64,000 nucleotides of DNA from Rhizobium sp. L51/94 (GCF_019355555.1 NZ_CP072145.1:186001-250000), one strand, 5' to 3'. Numbered from the stretch's first letter, positions 8,702 to 18,221 are shown. The notes: a model not told the origin generated them from the sequence alone. Numbers and translations are program-made.

Positions 8702-10309
8702 ATGGCGGACGAAGAACCCCGTAGAGACGTCAGCCGTCCTGCAAAGATGAATTCAAACCATGAAGTGAACGAAATAGCCAGACGTGAACCAACCCCGGGC
8801 ACATCTTTAGCCGCCGCTGTCCGGCACAACCGAAGAGAGCTCTCGACTGGAGTAGGAGCATTCGTTTTGAATGGCGTTCGCGACCTTACAGATACTTCCG
8901 CCAAAAATCAACGGTCTACTACTACCGCGGACTGTGAAGCGGCGTCTTCGTCACGTGCTTACAAGTTGGAACTAAAACGACCGCGCCAACACGAGGAAAA
9001 CGGTGACGCAAGTGAACCGATGGCGAAGCGAAATATGAGCTCGAAAGTGCAGGTGGGTCCTGTTGCCGCGTCTTTGGGTGAGAGAGATCGCTTTGCCACG
9101 ATGTCGGCTTCGCAAGGGGTGCGCCAACCGGTCATAGGGTCTGATAATGTCGGCGAAACGGCAGAAAGTGATATGCAATCTCGGCACGGAACTGCAACGC
9201 TGCCAACTGATACAAGAACCTTTGATTCAAGTCATGATCTGGACATTGCTGGAGAGGGCCAGCCTGAAGAAAGCTTGGGAAGCGCACGGTATTGGTTGGC
9301 AGACAACAGGGATCTCGGGGTCAACAGTCTTGCGTCGACGCAAGGCTTCTCCTGGCCAGGGCTGGATGAAATCGATCTGCTCGCTGAAAGCGGTTCACCG
9401 CTCAGGGCTTCCGCGGATCCCACAGGCATGGCCGGCGTAAATTCAAGCACTAACGCTGGGTCTGCCAGCATCGAAAACCACCAAATTCTAACTGAGAGCG
9501 ATAATACCGGTAGCGTAATCGGTAGCCAAACAAATCTGGTGTTGGCCCACGAAGGTTCAGTTGGATCGCTTATCTCACCCGAGGAGCACTTTGACGACTT
9601 CCCTGAGTTAAACGATGAGGATCTGGCGTTGATAGACGCGCTTTCCAAACCCCGCTCGACTTTGGAGCGGGATATTGCGAATACGACTTGTGCGGTCGGG
9701 TTGAACGATGCCACTTCAACCGAGACTATTGGCATTGGCCCCGGCGGTTGGTCCACCCATGCTGGGGCCCAACAGGAAAGAGGTCGGCACAACCCGGGCC
9801 AATCGGAAACGAAATTCGACGATTTCCCTGAGCTGACTGACGAGGATCTGGCGTTGATCGACGCACTTTCCAAACCGCGCTCGACTTTGGGGCGGGACGG
9901 AGCGAATACGACTTGTGCGGTCGGCTTGGACGACGTTACCGCAACCGAGACTGTTGCCGTTGCCCCTGGCGGGTGGCCCATCCATGCTGGGGTCCAACAG
10001 GAGGGGGGGCGACATGACACAGGTCCATCAAAAACGAACTTAGATGATTTCCCTGAGTTGACCGATGAGGATCTGGCGCGGATCGACGCAATCTCGGAAC
10101 CCCGTTCACGGAGAGTTCCCTCCGAGCAGAACGCTGGGTTGCATACTATCGTATCGGAAACGAATGTTGGCCGGACCGGACCTGTCGCGCCCGAAAGCAG
10201 AACGCATAGGTTAGCAGATCGGTCCATGGGCCGGAGCGTGAATGACCTCGACACTCAACGTGGTGCGAGGATTTTTGAATCGCGCCAACGCGAGCGTCAT
10301 GGGCTGTAG
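8702..10309 (+). CDS. virD3: VirD3-position protein, large repeat-containing, predicted type IV secretion effector
   Basis: 535 aa between virD2 and virD4, where virD3 lies in other Ti/Ri plasmids (about 21 kDa in octopine plasmids, over 600 aa in pTiC58). The symbol rests on position; I do not recognise a function. The sequence is hydrophilic with basic patches (KRPRQ near 97, MAKRNM near 109). From Phe297 there are three tandem units of exactly 75 residues (297, 372, 447), each opening with DDFPELTDEDLALIDALS or a close variant; the third decays after about 30 residues. The C-terminus contains Arg-X7-Arg-X-Arg-X-Arg (RGARIFESRQRER), matching most of the arginine transport signal of VirF-type substrates. 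A GAAGGG ribosome site precedes the ATG. Role as an exported protein acting in the plant is inference. Confidence 0.75.
   Translation: MADEEPRRDVSRPAKMNSNHEVNEIARREPTPGTSLAAAVRHNRRELSTGVGAFVLNGVRDLTDTSAKNQRSTTTADCEAASSSRAYKLELKRPRQHEENGDASEPMAKRNMSSKVQVGPVAASLGERDRFATMSASQGVRQPVIGSDNVGETAESDMQSRHGTATLPTDTRTFDSSHDLDIAGEGQPEESLGSARYWLADNRDLGVNSLASTQGFSWPGLDEIDLLAESGSPLRASADPTGMAGVNSSTNAGSASIENHQILTESDNTGSVIGSQTNLVLAHEGSVGSLISPEEHFDDFPELNDEDLALIDALSKPRSTLERDIANTTCAVGLNDATSTETIGIGPGGWSTHAGAQQERGRHNPGQSETKFDDFPELTDEDLALIDALSKPRSTLGRDGANTTCAVGLDDVTATETVAVAPGGWPIHAGVQQEGGRHDTGPSKTNLDDFPELTDEDLARIDAISEPRSRRVPSEQNAGLHTIVSETNVGRTGPVAPESRTHRLADRSMGRSVNDLDTQRGARIFESRQRERHGL
9590..10129 (+). repeat. Three 225-bp in-frame tandem repeats within the virD3-position gene
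   Basis: Unit starts at 9590, 9815 and 10040, exactly 225 bp apart. The first two units are near identical in protein sequence over all 75 residues (DDFPEL head, SKPRSTL, NTTCAVGL, PGGW, HAG-QQE, GRH). The third keeps the head and PRS but diverges after about 30 residues. Confidence 0.9.
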
Positions 10310-10367
10310 ATTCAGCCGCCTGTAAACAAATCGGATTTTCCAAGAGTGAACAAAGCGTGGTGACGTG

Positions 10368-12347
10368 ATGAATTCAGGCAAGTACACGCCATTACGCCTC
10401 ACTGTAAGCATAGTATTTTCACTGGCCGTTGGTTTTTGTGCGGCAAGTTTATACGTCACATTTCGTCATGGCTTTACGGGCGAAATGATGATGACATTCA
10501 GCGTTTTTGCATTCCTGCATGAGACGCCGCTTTATTCAGGATACGCAAGCGCTACGTTCTATCGTGGACTTATCATAATCGTTGTAACGTCGATGCTTGT
10601 GCTGGTATGCCAACTATTTTCATCGATGCGCGAGCGCGAACACCACGGCACTGCTCGCTGGGCTGGCTCTGGCGAGATGCGGCACGCGAGATACCTCCAG
10701 CGCTACAGGCATATCACGGGTCCGATCTTCGGCAAGACATGTGGACCACGTTGGTTTGGTAGCTATCTAAGCAATGGAGAACAACCTCACAGTCTTGTCG
10801 TCGCGCCAACTCGTGCTGGTAAGGGCGTCGGTATTGTTATCCCGACGTTGCTGACCTTCAAGGGCTCAGTCATTGCTCTGGACGTAAAAGGCGAATTGTT
10901 TGAACTCACATCGAGGGCGCGTAAATCAAGCGGAGACGCGGTTTTCAAGTTCTCGCCCTTAGATCAAGAGCGGCGAACGCACTGTTACAATCCCGTGCTT
11001 GATATTGCCGCGTTGCCGCCTGAACGGCGCTTCACTGAAACACGCCGCCTTGCTGCAAATCTCCTGACAGCGAAAGGTAAAGGTGCGGAGGGTTTCATCG
11101 ATGGGGCTCGCGATCTCTTCGTTGCAGGTATATTGAGTTGTATTGAGCGTGGAACACCAACGATCGGTGCCGTTTATGATCTGTTCGCTCAGCCGGGTGA
11201 GAAATATAAACTATTTGCGCAACTTGCCGGGGAAACGCACAACAAAGAAGCTCAGCGCATATTCGATAATATGGCGGGAAATGACACCAAAATACTGACG
11301 TCATACACATCAGTGCTCGGCGACGGAGGACTCAATCTTTGGGCCGATCCACTTATAAAAGCAGCCACAAGTCGCTCGGATTTTTCCGTCTACGATTTGC
11401 GACGGAAGAGGACTTGTATTTACCTTTGTGTCAGCCCAAACGATCTCGAAGTCATCGCGCCGCTGATGCGGCTTCTCTTCCAGCAGGTTGTATCAATCCT
11501 GCAGAGATCGCTACCCCATGATGATGAACGTCACGAGGTTTTGTTTCTTCTCGATGAGTTCAAGCATTTGGGCAAGCTCGAAGCCGTGGAGACGGCGATT
11601 ACGACGATCGCCGGCTATAAGGGCCGCTTCATGTTCATTATACAGAGCCTCTCGGCTTTGACTGGAACCTATGATGAAGCTGGTAAGCAAAATTTTCTCA
11701 GTAATACTGGTGTGCAGATATTCATGGCGACTGCTGATGACGAGACCCCAACCTATATTTCTAAGGCGATTGGCGATCACACGTTTCAGGCTCGCTCAAC
11801 CTCGTACACCCAAGCCCGCATGTTTGATCATAACATCCAAATCTCTGAACAAGGGGCACCACTTCTGCGCGCCGAACAAGTCCGTCTACTCGACGACGAC
11901 TATGAAATTGTTCTTATTAAAGGCCAGCCTCCTCTCAAACTAAGAAAAGTGAGGTATTATTCGGATCTCATATTGAAGCGAATTTTCGAAAGCCAACAGG
12001 GTTCTCTTCCAGAGCCGGAATGGTTGGTGCTGCCGGAAGACGTAAATGTCTTTGACAACAATCTTGATCAAAGCGCAGCCGATACACCAATGCGAAACCC
12101 GGCGCAGATTGAAGACAGCGAGTGTGTGGACGTCGTTGCCGCTCAAAGCAAACCCGTTGCTGATCCAGAGCAAAGCGTGGTGATGAAGACAGAAGTTCGC
12201 CCCGGTTCGATCGGGGTAGATGAGGGATACAATAGCGTGGACACCGCAAACTCCAAGGAGCCTTCGGAGACTGCTCCAGCCCTGGTGGCCCAGCACGAAC
12301 TCCTCAACCAGATTATTTCTCTTCAGCAACGGGGTGGCAGGGGGTGA
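10368..12347 (+). CDS. virD4: VirD4, type IV secretion coupling protein
   Basis: 659 aa from the ATG at 10368 (a GTG lies one codon upstream). Inner-membrane ATPase that docks the VirD2-T-strand complex and protein effectors to the VirB channel. Two N-terminal membrane segments at about 10-31 and 64-84 flank a small periplasmic loop; then Walker A APTRAGKGVG at about 146-155 and Walker B VLFLLDEFKHLG at about 388-399. The long acidic, low-complexity C-terminal tail (after about 555) is typical of Agrobacterium VirD4. Length matches the family. An IS66 element begins 31 bp after the stop, where virD5 would normally start. Confidence 0.96.
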   Translation: MNSGKYTPLRLTVSIVFSLAVGFCAASLYVTFRHGFTGEMMMTFSVFAFLHETPLYSGYASATFYRGLIIIVVTSMLVLVCQLFSSMREREHHGTARWAGSGEMRHARYLQRYRHITGPIFGKTCGPRWFGSYLSNGEQPHSLVVAPTRAGKGVGIVIPTLLTFKGSVIALDVKGELFELTSRARKSSGDAVFKFSPLDQERRTHCYNPVLDIAALPPERRFTETRRLAANLLTAKGKGAEGFIDGARDLFVAGILSCIERGTPTIGAVYDLFAQPGEKYKLFAQLAGETHNKEAQRIFDNMAGNDTKILTSYTSVLGDGGLNLWADPLIKAATSRSDFSVYDLRRKRTCIYLCVSPNDLEVIAPLMRLLFQQVVSILQRSLPHDDERHEVLFLLDEFKHLGKLEAVETAITTIAGYKGRFMFIIQSLSALTGTYDEAGKQNFLSNTGVQIFMATADDETPTYISKAIGDHTFQARSTSYTQARMFDHNIQISEQGAPLLRAEQVRLLDDDYEIVLIKGQPPLKLRKVRYYSDLILKRIFESQQGSLPEPEWLVLPEDVNVFDNNLDQSAADTPMRNPAQIEDSECVDVVAAQSKPVADPEQSVVMKTEVRPGSIGVDEGYNSVDTANSKEPSETAPALVAQHELLNQIISLQQRGGRG

Positions 12348-12482
12348 AAACTCGATAAGAAAAAGAGATGAATGTTTGTAAGCGTCCGGCGGACGGATTT
12401 TGCTGATTGAGCAGATCAGGCGATGATCTGGCATTAGAACCAGCATTAATGCTGACATTAATTCCAGATCAAAGAGGTTAGC

Positions 12483-12845
12483 ATGGCTCGGATTGAGGTC
12501 ATTTCCGGCGTTGAGCGCCGGCGGCGATGGTCGCGCGAGGCGAAGGAGAGGATTTTAGCAGAGGCGGCTGGGGCTGGCGTCCGGATTGGCGATGTGGCGC
12601 GCCGCCATGATATTTATCCGGCGCAGATCCGGCTGTGGCGGCAGACATTTGGCCACGTCAGCACGCCCGCCACGTTCCTTCCGGTGAAGATGGTTGAGGA
12701 AATGCGCTCTGAGCAGGCACCTGTGACGTTCCCGGCGTCGGTCGCGGTCGAGATCTTGTTGCGAAATGGCCGGAGCTTGAAGGTCTCCGCTGACCTTGAT
12801 GGAAGGTTACTGTCGGCATTGATCGTCTGCGTGGAGGCGGCATGA
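12483..12845 (+). CDS. tnpA: IS66 accessory protein TnpA
   Basis: 120 aa, first gene of the IS66 operon. N-terminal helix-turn-helix (SREAKERILAEAAGAGVRIG, then YPAQIRLWRQTFG) as in the IS66 Orf1/TnpA family. The stop overlaps the start of tnpB (12842), the translational coupling typical for IS66. Intact. Role in transposition is known only as auxiliary. Confidence 0.88.
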   Translation: MARIEVISGVERRRRWSREAKERILAEAAGAGVRIGDVARRHDIYPAQIRLWRQTFGHVSTPATFLPVKMVEEMRSEQAPVTFPASVAVEILLRNGRSLKVSADLDGRLLSALIVCVEAA

Positions 12846-13047
12846 TCGGGCCGTCCGGAAATGTGCGGGTCTATCTGGCGTGCGGGGTGACCGACATGCG
12901 CCGTGGGATCGATGGTCTGTCGACACTAGCCGAGACGGTCATAAAGGAGGCACCAGGGTCCGGTGCCATCTTCGGGTTCCGCGGCAAGCGTGCCGATCGG
13001 ATCAAGCTTTTGTGGTGGGATGGCCAGGGGTTTTGCCTATTCTACAA
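12842..13047 (+). pseudogene. tnpB: IS66 tnpB, 5' part (interrupted)
   Basis: Reads MIGPSGNVRVYLACGVTDMR then GIDGLSTLAETV and DGQGFCLFY, the standard TnpB N-terminus, up to codon 68 (TAC at 13043). It then runs into foreign sequence and stops at 13087. The rest of the gene resumes in frame at 16429, so removal of the inserted element would restore LFYKVLERGYFPWP exactly. Confidence 0.88.
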
Positions 13048-13057
13048 CGATCGGCGT

Positions 13058-15175
13058 TCATACTACACCTCTTTCCTCGCCAGTTGATGTTCTTGGCTCT
13101 GTTTGCGTTTGTTGATACGCAGCAGCGCGATCTTCGAGTGGATTCCATCGGCTGCATTGCTTTTGCGGCAGGTCTCCATCGGCGATTTCGTACAGGCTAT
13201 AGTGCCCGTTATAGGCATGTCTGGTGATGAGGCCAAATTTGGCCCATCTGGCGACTGTTTGCTCGCTGATATTGAGATGCGCTGCCGCTTCCTGCCTTGT
13301 CAGCATTCCCCGCTGTCGCAGTCGATCATATCGTGATCGCAGCTTATATTCGTGGATGAGATAGGTGACTTTGAGGGGTGTAAAGCGGGCGTCCTGGCAG
13401 CCGCGACGTGCGGTTCCACCTGGGCGATGTCCCTGCTCGTTTAGAATCTCGGCGATCTCGGGATAAATGTAATCGTCGAGAAGCCTATCGACCAGCTCAA
13501 TGATACTGAACTTTGTCTTGATCTGCTGAGGAGAGGATTTTGGGTTCATGGTGGTAAGCGTCTGGATTTTGCCGCCCTTGAAGCGAACGTGAAGCTTGGT
13601 GGTTCCTTCCGCTGGCAACTTTAGGAGAGTAACATCCTCAATGATGTGGGCCAGCAATCGCTTGCGTTCGCGGCATGGGGTATCCGGATCCTTCCAGAGC
13701 TGGTTGAAGTCGGCCGTCATCGCGACCAACCGTTCGTGGACAGCTTTATCAAGGATGAATTGATCGTGCTCTCGACCACGTTCGCGTTCTTCGCGGGCAC
13801 TGGCCAGCGTGCGAAGCTTCTCGTTCCATTCACCTTCGAGCGTGTCGGCGACGAGGCGGTTACTAGGATCGACAAGCATGAAGCGGCGCTGAGCGAGCTC
13901 GGCTTCCGTTTGGGCGCGTTCGATTGCGCGACAGCGCAGCCGGTCTGCTTCTTCATGGCGGGCTTGGATCTCCTTGCGGACTTCGAGAGCGAGTTCGACG
14001 GCCGCCGGCGTCATCTGCTCGGCAATCAGCATACCGATGGCTTCATCGACGGGAGGCCCGGCGATCGACTGACACATAGGCTCCCCACGATAAATACGGG
14101 CACGATTGCAAATGTACCAGGCTTCCTGCCGGCCACGCCGCGCCGCATAGCGAACCCTAAGATGGCTGCCGCACTGCCCACACACGGCTCGGCCTTGCAG
14201 CAGTGCCGGTCCCTCCCTTGGGATTGAAGCTCGTGCCGCTTCAAATCCACGGCCATTCGCCTTGAGGATCTTCAGATTCTCCTGATGTCGCTCCCAGCTG
14301 ATATAGCCGGGATGAGCATCGGGAATGCAGGCCGGCCAGTCATCAATGTCGCGCGCACGCAGAGTCTTTTTGCCGTCGATGGTGCGTCGAAACTGTCGTC
14401 GGCCATAGGTATAGGCGCCAGCGTAGCGCGGATTGTTCAGGACACGCATCGCCGTCGATGCGGTCAGCGGCCGAAACAGCGTGCCGCCGTTGTGTAGGCG
14501 CGATGGAAACAATAGTCCCTCATTGCGAAAGACCTTGACGGTCTGGGAGGCGGACCCGAGGCGAGAGAACATCTCAAAGAAATGAATGATCGTTTCTCTG
14601 ACTTGCGTGTCTGGATCAAGAGTCACATTGCCGAAATGGTCATAGACCAGCCCGGTCGGCAGGAGGCAACGAAACTCGCCGCGCCGCACCTTATTGAGAA
14701 TGCCGCCGCGTAGCCGGGCTTTGATCACATGCAGCTCGGCCTCACTCATTGTTCCCTTCAGGCCGAGCAGGAGCCGGTCGTTGAAACTTGCCGGATCATA
14801 GACGCCGTCCTCGTCGAGGATCAGGGTGTCGGCAAGGGCGCAGATCTCCAACAGACGTTGCCAGTCGGCATTGTTGCGCGCCAGACGGGAGACTTCCAGG
14901 CCCATGACGATCCCGGCATGCCCCATGCCGACATCGCTGACCAGCCGCTGAAACCCTTCGCGCCACGCCGCCGATGCACCGGACTCTCCTTGATCGTTGT
15001 CGATGACGATAACCTGCTCGTCGCGCCAGCCGAGGGCGACAGCGCGTCCCCGAAGCGCATATTGCCGCCTGGCGCTCTCGACGTTCTCAACGACTTGCCG
15101 CATTGAAGACTGGCGGATGTACAGGTAGGCGCCGCGTTCGAGGTGATGAGGCTGGACTTTGAGGTGTCCATTCAT
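13058..15175 (-). CDS. Large serine recombinase (resolvase/invertase superfamily)
   Basis: 705 aa from ATG at 15175; the frame is open further upstream but homology starts here. Catalytic N-terminal domain with Y-x-R-x-S at 19-23 (Ser23 the likely nucleophile), EVSRLARN motif, then the recombinase domain (NNPRYAGAYTYG), a zinc ribbon with CGQCGSHLRVRY and a second cysteine pair, a coiled region rich in Glu/Arg, and a C-terminal helix-turn-helix (LTRQEAAAHLNISEQTVARW). It would integrate and excise the element at a short core. It is the last gene of the element and ends only 15 bp from the left junction. Confidence 0.9.
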   Translation of the reverse strand: MNGHLKVQPHHLERGAYLYIRQSSMRQVVENVESARRQYALRGRAVALGWRDEQVIVIDNDQGESGASAAWREGFQRLVSDVGMGHAGIVMGLEVSRLARNNADWQRLLEICALADTLILDEDGVYDPASFNDRLLLGLKGTMSEAELHVIKARLRGGILNKVRRGEFRCLLPTGLVYDHFGNVTLDPDTQVRETIIHFFEMFSRLGSASQTVKVFRNEGLLFPSRLHNGGTLFRPLTASTAMRVLNNPRYAGAYTYGRRQFRRTIDGKKTLRARDIDDWPACIPDAHPGYISWERHQENLKILKANGRGFEAARASIPREGPALLQGRAVCGQCGSHLRVRYAARRGRQEAWYICNRARIYRGEPMCQSIAGPPVDEAIGMLIAEQMTPAAVELALEVRKEIQARHEEADRLRCRAIERAQTEAELAQRRFMLVDPSNRLVADTLEGEWNEKLRTLASAREERERGREHDQFILDKAVHERLVAMTADFNQLWKDPDTPCRERKRLLAHIIEDVTLLKLPAEGTTKLHVRFKGGKIQTLTTMNPKSSPQQIKTKFSIIELVDRLLDDYIYPEIAEILNEQGHRPGGTARRGCQDARFTPLKVTYLIHEYKLRSRYDRLRQRGMLTRQEAAAHLNISEQTVARWAKFGLITRHAYNGHYSLYEIADGDLPQKQCSRWNPLEDRAAAYQQTQTEPRTSTGEERGVV

Positions 15176-15467
15176 GGTGATCTCCGATCGTTGATGCTCA
15201 TGGCGATTGTCGCAAGGACGTGAACAACGGCGCTGTGCCCGCCGTGCAGCGGCCAAGCAATTGACGATGGGTAAAGCTGCTCTCGCGGGGTGCTTGCTGT
15301 TGCTGTCAGCGCCTGAGCCCATCCCCACATGCCCCGACGCAGAAAGAGCATCAGACCGCTACGGGCCATAAGCGGCAGCGCTGCGCCGAAAGCAGCCTGG
15401 CGCAATACCTCGTACTGGGACGCGATGGTCGACGGTTGGATCAGGCATGCCACCGCCGCGGCAGTGT

Positions 15468-15947
15468 TTACCTGCTGCTTTTTTTTAGAACCCGCTCGAT
15501 CGATCTGGGATGAAGCTCGATATCGAGTTCCTGGCGGAGCAGCTTGGCCAGTTCCCGGGCGCGAACGGGTTCTCCTGGGCCAAGCTGCGCCTGCAGAAAT
15601 GCCAGGACTTTGTCGTCGATCTTGTGGGGACGGCGGGGGCCCGGCTTTGTCGGCACCAATCCCGCAATCCCGGCCATGTCGAAGTTCACCTTGGCCTGGT
15701 AGTAGGTTGGCCTGGAAACACCGTACTCGTCGGAGGCCTCCGTCACCGAAACCTTGTCGATGGAGACGCGACGCAGCATCTCGTATTTGACCTGCACGGC
15801 GTCGTGCGGATCGAAGAACTCGCTGCCCCGAAATTTTGGATCGCGCACCTTCTCGGGGGTGGGATTGAACGTGCCCTCTTCGATGAGGACATCCGTCTTT
15901 GTGCGCTTGCTGTCGTACTTCGCAGACATCAATGGCTCCGAGGACAC
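15468..15947 (-). CDS. Helix-turn-helix protein of the serine-recombinase element
   Basis: 159 aa. Contains a DNA-binding helix-turn-helix of transposase/resolvase type (SVTEASDEYGVSRPTYYQAK at about 68-87) and a second winged-helix-like part (VRARELAKLLRQELDIELHP). No catalytic residues seen. A shorter start at Met7 is possible. It lies between the DUF5372-like gene and the recombinase on the same strand, so it may regulate or direct the recombinase. Function not known. Confidence 0.75.
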   Translation of the reverse strand: MSSEPLMSAKYDSKRTKTDVLIEEGTFNPTPEKVRDPKFRGSEFFDPHDAVQVKYEMLRRVSIDKVSVTEASDEYGVSRPTYYQAKVNFDMAGIAGLVPTKPGPRRPHKIDDKVLAFLQAQLGPGEPVRARELAKLLRQELDIELHPRSIERVLKKSSR

Positions 15948-16123
15948 GAAGCGGCGTTAGAGTAATTCTAATTATGACGCATTTTACTACCTCGTCAAGC
16001 TGATGCGTATGGTCTATTTGACGAAATGACTCGTAATTGCAGGCATATCCTCTCATAAAAGCGACCTCTTGCGGCATAATCCACTTTACAAATGCGGCAT
16101 ATTTATCCTTACACTTCTGCACG

Positions 16124-16384
16124 TCAGCGCGGCCCCAATTTGCTCGAAAGGCGCTTCACCAGAGTGGCCAACTCCATTAAGTCGACCACCCGCAAGAGCG
16201 ATCGTCCGTTGCTCATGACGACCTCAGGATCCAAGCTTACAAGATCAGTCCATTGCGGAGGAACCGACCAAACAGTGGCGTCCTCGGTCTGCAGCAAAAG
16301 GCGTTCACCATGCCGGTTGTAGCGCTTGCCGACGCACGGCAATTGTCGTGGGAATAAAGGATGAAACGGATGTGTAACCCGCAC
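16124..16384 (-). CDS. DUF5372-like small protein
   Basis: 86 aa if started at the GTG at 16384 (VTHPFHPLFPRQLPCVGKRY follows). The pattern HPFHPLFPR, then QTEDATVWSVPPQWTDL and a LRVVDLMELATLV end, is that of small proteins repeatedly found beside rhizobial large serine recombinases. An upstream ATG at 16546 lies in the IS66 sequence outside the element and is not believed. First gene of the element; role unknown. Confidence 0.65.
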   Translation of the reverse strand: MRVTHPFHPLFPRQLPCVGKRYNRHGERLLLQTEDATVWSVPPQWTDLVSLDPEVVMSNGRSLLRVVDLMELATLVKRLSSKLGPR

Positions 16385-16428
16385 TAACTGCGTATCTGCG
16401 TTGGCAGTGGCTGCATTCTGTTGTGAGG

Positions 16429-16575
16429 TACAAGGTCTTGGAGCGCGGATATTTTCCCTGGCCAACGGCAAAGGAGGGGGTTGCGCACCTGACGCAGGCT
16501 CAGTTGTCGATGCTCGTTGAAGGGATCGACTGGCGTCGACCAGCATGGACTTCCGCTCCCGGCCGGGTGGGCTGA
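16429..16575 (+). pseudogene. tnpB: IS66 tnpB, 3' part
   Basis: Continues tnpB in the same codon phase as the 5' part: YKVLERGYFPWPTAKEGVAH then LTQAQLSMLVEGIDWRRP, stop at 16573-16575. Separated from the start only by the serine-recombinase element. Confidence 0.88.
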
Positions 16576-16616
16576 ACGACTGATTTTGCAGAGAAATCTA
16601 GCCGAAATACTGGCGC

Positions 16617-18221
16617 TTGAAGCCCAAATCGGCTAGGCTTCTGGGCATGGAAACAATGCCGCTGAACAGTCAGGATGAGTTGTCTGCATTGCGCGCGCTC
16701 GTCGCTGAGCAAGCGGCGAAACTTGAGCAGCGCGAAGCTGAGGTCGGCAAGCGCGACTCCATCATTAGCCTTTTGCGGGCGCAGCTGGAGCTTCTCCGCC
16801 ACCGGCAGCATGGCGCTTCCTCGGAAAAGATTGATCGGAAGATCGAGCAATTCGAGCTGATGTTGGAGGAGATCGAGGCCTCCCGCGCCGAGGCTGAGGC
16901 CCGCGCTGGGAAGACGCCTTTACCGGTCTCGGACGAGGTACCGAGTAAGCCGAAGCGCAAACCGCTACCCGATGGCCTTCCAACCGAAGAGTTGGTCTAT
17001 CCGGCCCCCTGCAATTGCCCCACCTGTGGTGGCACATCGTTCCTGAAGGCCGCCGACAAGGTGGTCCAGGTAATGGAGCACGTACCGGCGTCTGTGAAGA
17101 TTGTTCGCCACGTCGAAAAGCGCATGATTTGCAAGGGCTGCGATACGACGGTAGCAGGTATTATGCCGACCTTGCCGATTGAGCGAGGTAAGCCCGGACC
17201 GGGGTTGCTCGCCCATATCATGGTGGCCAAGTTCGACGATCATATTCCGCTTTACCGTCTATCCGAGATGTATGACCGTCTGGGGATAGACATCTCCCGA
17301 TCCGTCATGGCGGACTGGGTAGGTCGTGTGTCCGCTCTGCTTTCGCCTCTCATCTCACTGATCAAAGCCCATGTCGCCGCGGTCGACCGGATACATTCGG
17401 ACGATACTCCGGTCGATGTTCTCGACCCTGGCCGAGGCAAGACAAAAACCGGCAGGGTATGGGTCTATGTCTTCGATGGCCGCGGCTATCAAGACCCGAA
17501 CCCTGGGGCAATCGCCTATTACTACAGCCCCGACCGTAAGGGCACGCATCCGGCCGACCATCTCGCCACCTTCAGCGGCGTTATGCATGCGGATGGCTAT
17601 GGTGGCTACAAGAAGCTTTACGGCAAACAAATTATCGAGGCGGCCTGCATGGCGCACGTGCGTCGCAAGTTCCACGACGTCATCAAGCTCAAACCTTCAC
17701 CGATCGCCGACGAGGCGCTGTCGCGCATCGGCGCGCTCTACGATATCGAGCATCGCATTCGTGGCATGCCTCCTGACGAGCGACGCGCATTGCGCCAGGA
17801 ACATGCCAACCCCATTCTGAATGACCTGAAGCTTTGGATCGAGGCTACGCTCTCGACGATACCGCAGAAACAGAAGCTGGCTGAAGCGATGCGATACGCG
17901 CTGTCACGGTGGGCTGCATTGCGCGTCTACATCGATGATGGTCGCGTTGAGATCGACAACAATATAGCTGAGCGCGCCATGCGTCCGCTTGGAATTGGCA
18001 GGAAAAATTGGTTATTCGCCGGCTCGGATAAGGGCGGCGAGCGCATCGCCAATATCCTCACGATTATCGAAACGGTCAAGCTCCATGGCCACAATCCCGA
18101 GATCTATCTGACCGACGTCCACACCCGGATCCAGGATCACCCCAAGGATCGCCTTGAGGAATTGCTGCCATGGAACTGGACGCCGGTAGAAACCCAGCAA
18201 GGCGCCATCCACCAAGCCTAA
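16617..18221 (+). CDS. tnpC: IS66 transposase TnpC
   Basis: 534 aa counted from an upstream start; homology begins at the ATG at 16647 (METMPLNSQDELSALRALVA). N-terminal leucine-rich coiled coil, then zinc-binding cysteine pairs (CNCPTCGG, MICKGCD), then the DDE domain: RIHSDDTPVDVL, VMHADGYGGYK and the DNNIAERAMRPLGIGRKNWL C-terminal motif with the catalytic Glu. Full length. Because tnpB is broken in this copy, autonomous movement is doubtful. Confidence 0.92.
   Translation: MKPKSARLLGMETMPLNSQDELSALRALVAEQAAKLEQREAEVGKRDSIISLLRAQLELLRHRQHGASSEKIDRKIEQFELMLEEIEASRAEAEARAGKTPLPVSDEVPSKPKRKPLPDGLPTEELVYPAPCNCPTCGGTSFLKAADKVVQVMEHVPASVKIVRHVEKRMICKGCDTTVAGIMPTLPIERGKPGPGLLAHIMVAKFDDHIPLYRLSEMYDRLGIDISRSVMADWVGRVSALLSPLISLIKAHVAAVDRIHSDDTPVDVLDPGRGKTKTGRVWVYVFDGRGYQDPNPGAIAYYYSPDRKGTHPADHLATFSGVMHADGYGGYKKLYGKQIIEAACMAHVRRKFHDVIKLKPSPIADEALSRIGALYDIEHRIRGMPPDERRALRQEHANPILNDLKLWIEATLSTIPQKQKLAEAMRYALSRWAALRVYIDDGRVEIDNNIAERAMRPLGIGRKNWLFAGSDKGGERIANILTIIETVKLHGHNPEIYLTDVHTRIQDHPKDRLEELLPWNWTPVETQQGAIHQA

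Larger units (their letters stand above)
13043..16428 (-). mobile_element. Serine-recombinase mobile element inserted in IS66 tnpB (about 3386 bp)
   Basis: Lies between two copies of TACAA (13043-13047 and 16429-16433), one of which is the native tnpB sequence. It carries, on the - strand, a DUF5372-like small gene, a helix-turn-helix gene and a large serine recombinase. No long inverted repeats are seen at the ends, which fits site-specific integration by a serine recombinase rather than DDE transposition. The three-gene set resembles the y4bA-type units on rhizobial symbiotic plasmids; that comparison is from memory. Confidence 0.8.

Noticed and set aside
9232..10254. Long - strand open frame (340 codons) opposite the virD3-position gene
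   Set aside because: It mirrors the in-frame repeats of the + strand gene, has no ribosome site or family resemblance, and the + frame fits the operon.
15172..16122. 316-codon - strand frame overlapping the helix-turn-helix gene
   Set aside because: It overlaps the better-supported frames of the serine-recombinase element and has low-complexity Arg-rich content without a domain.
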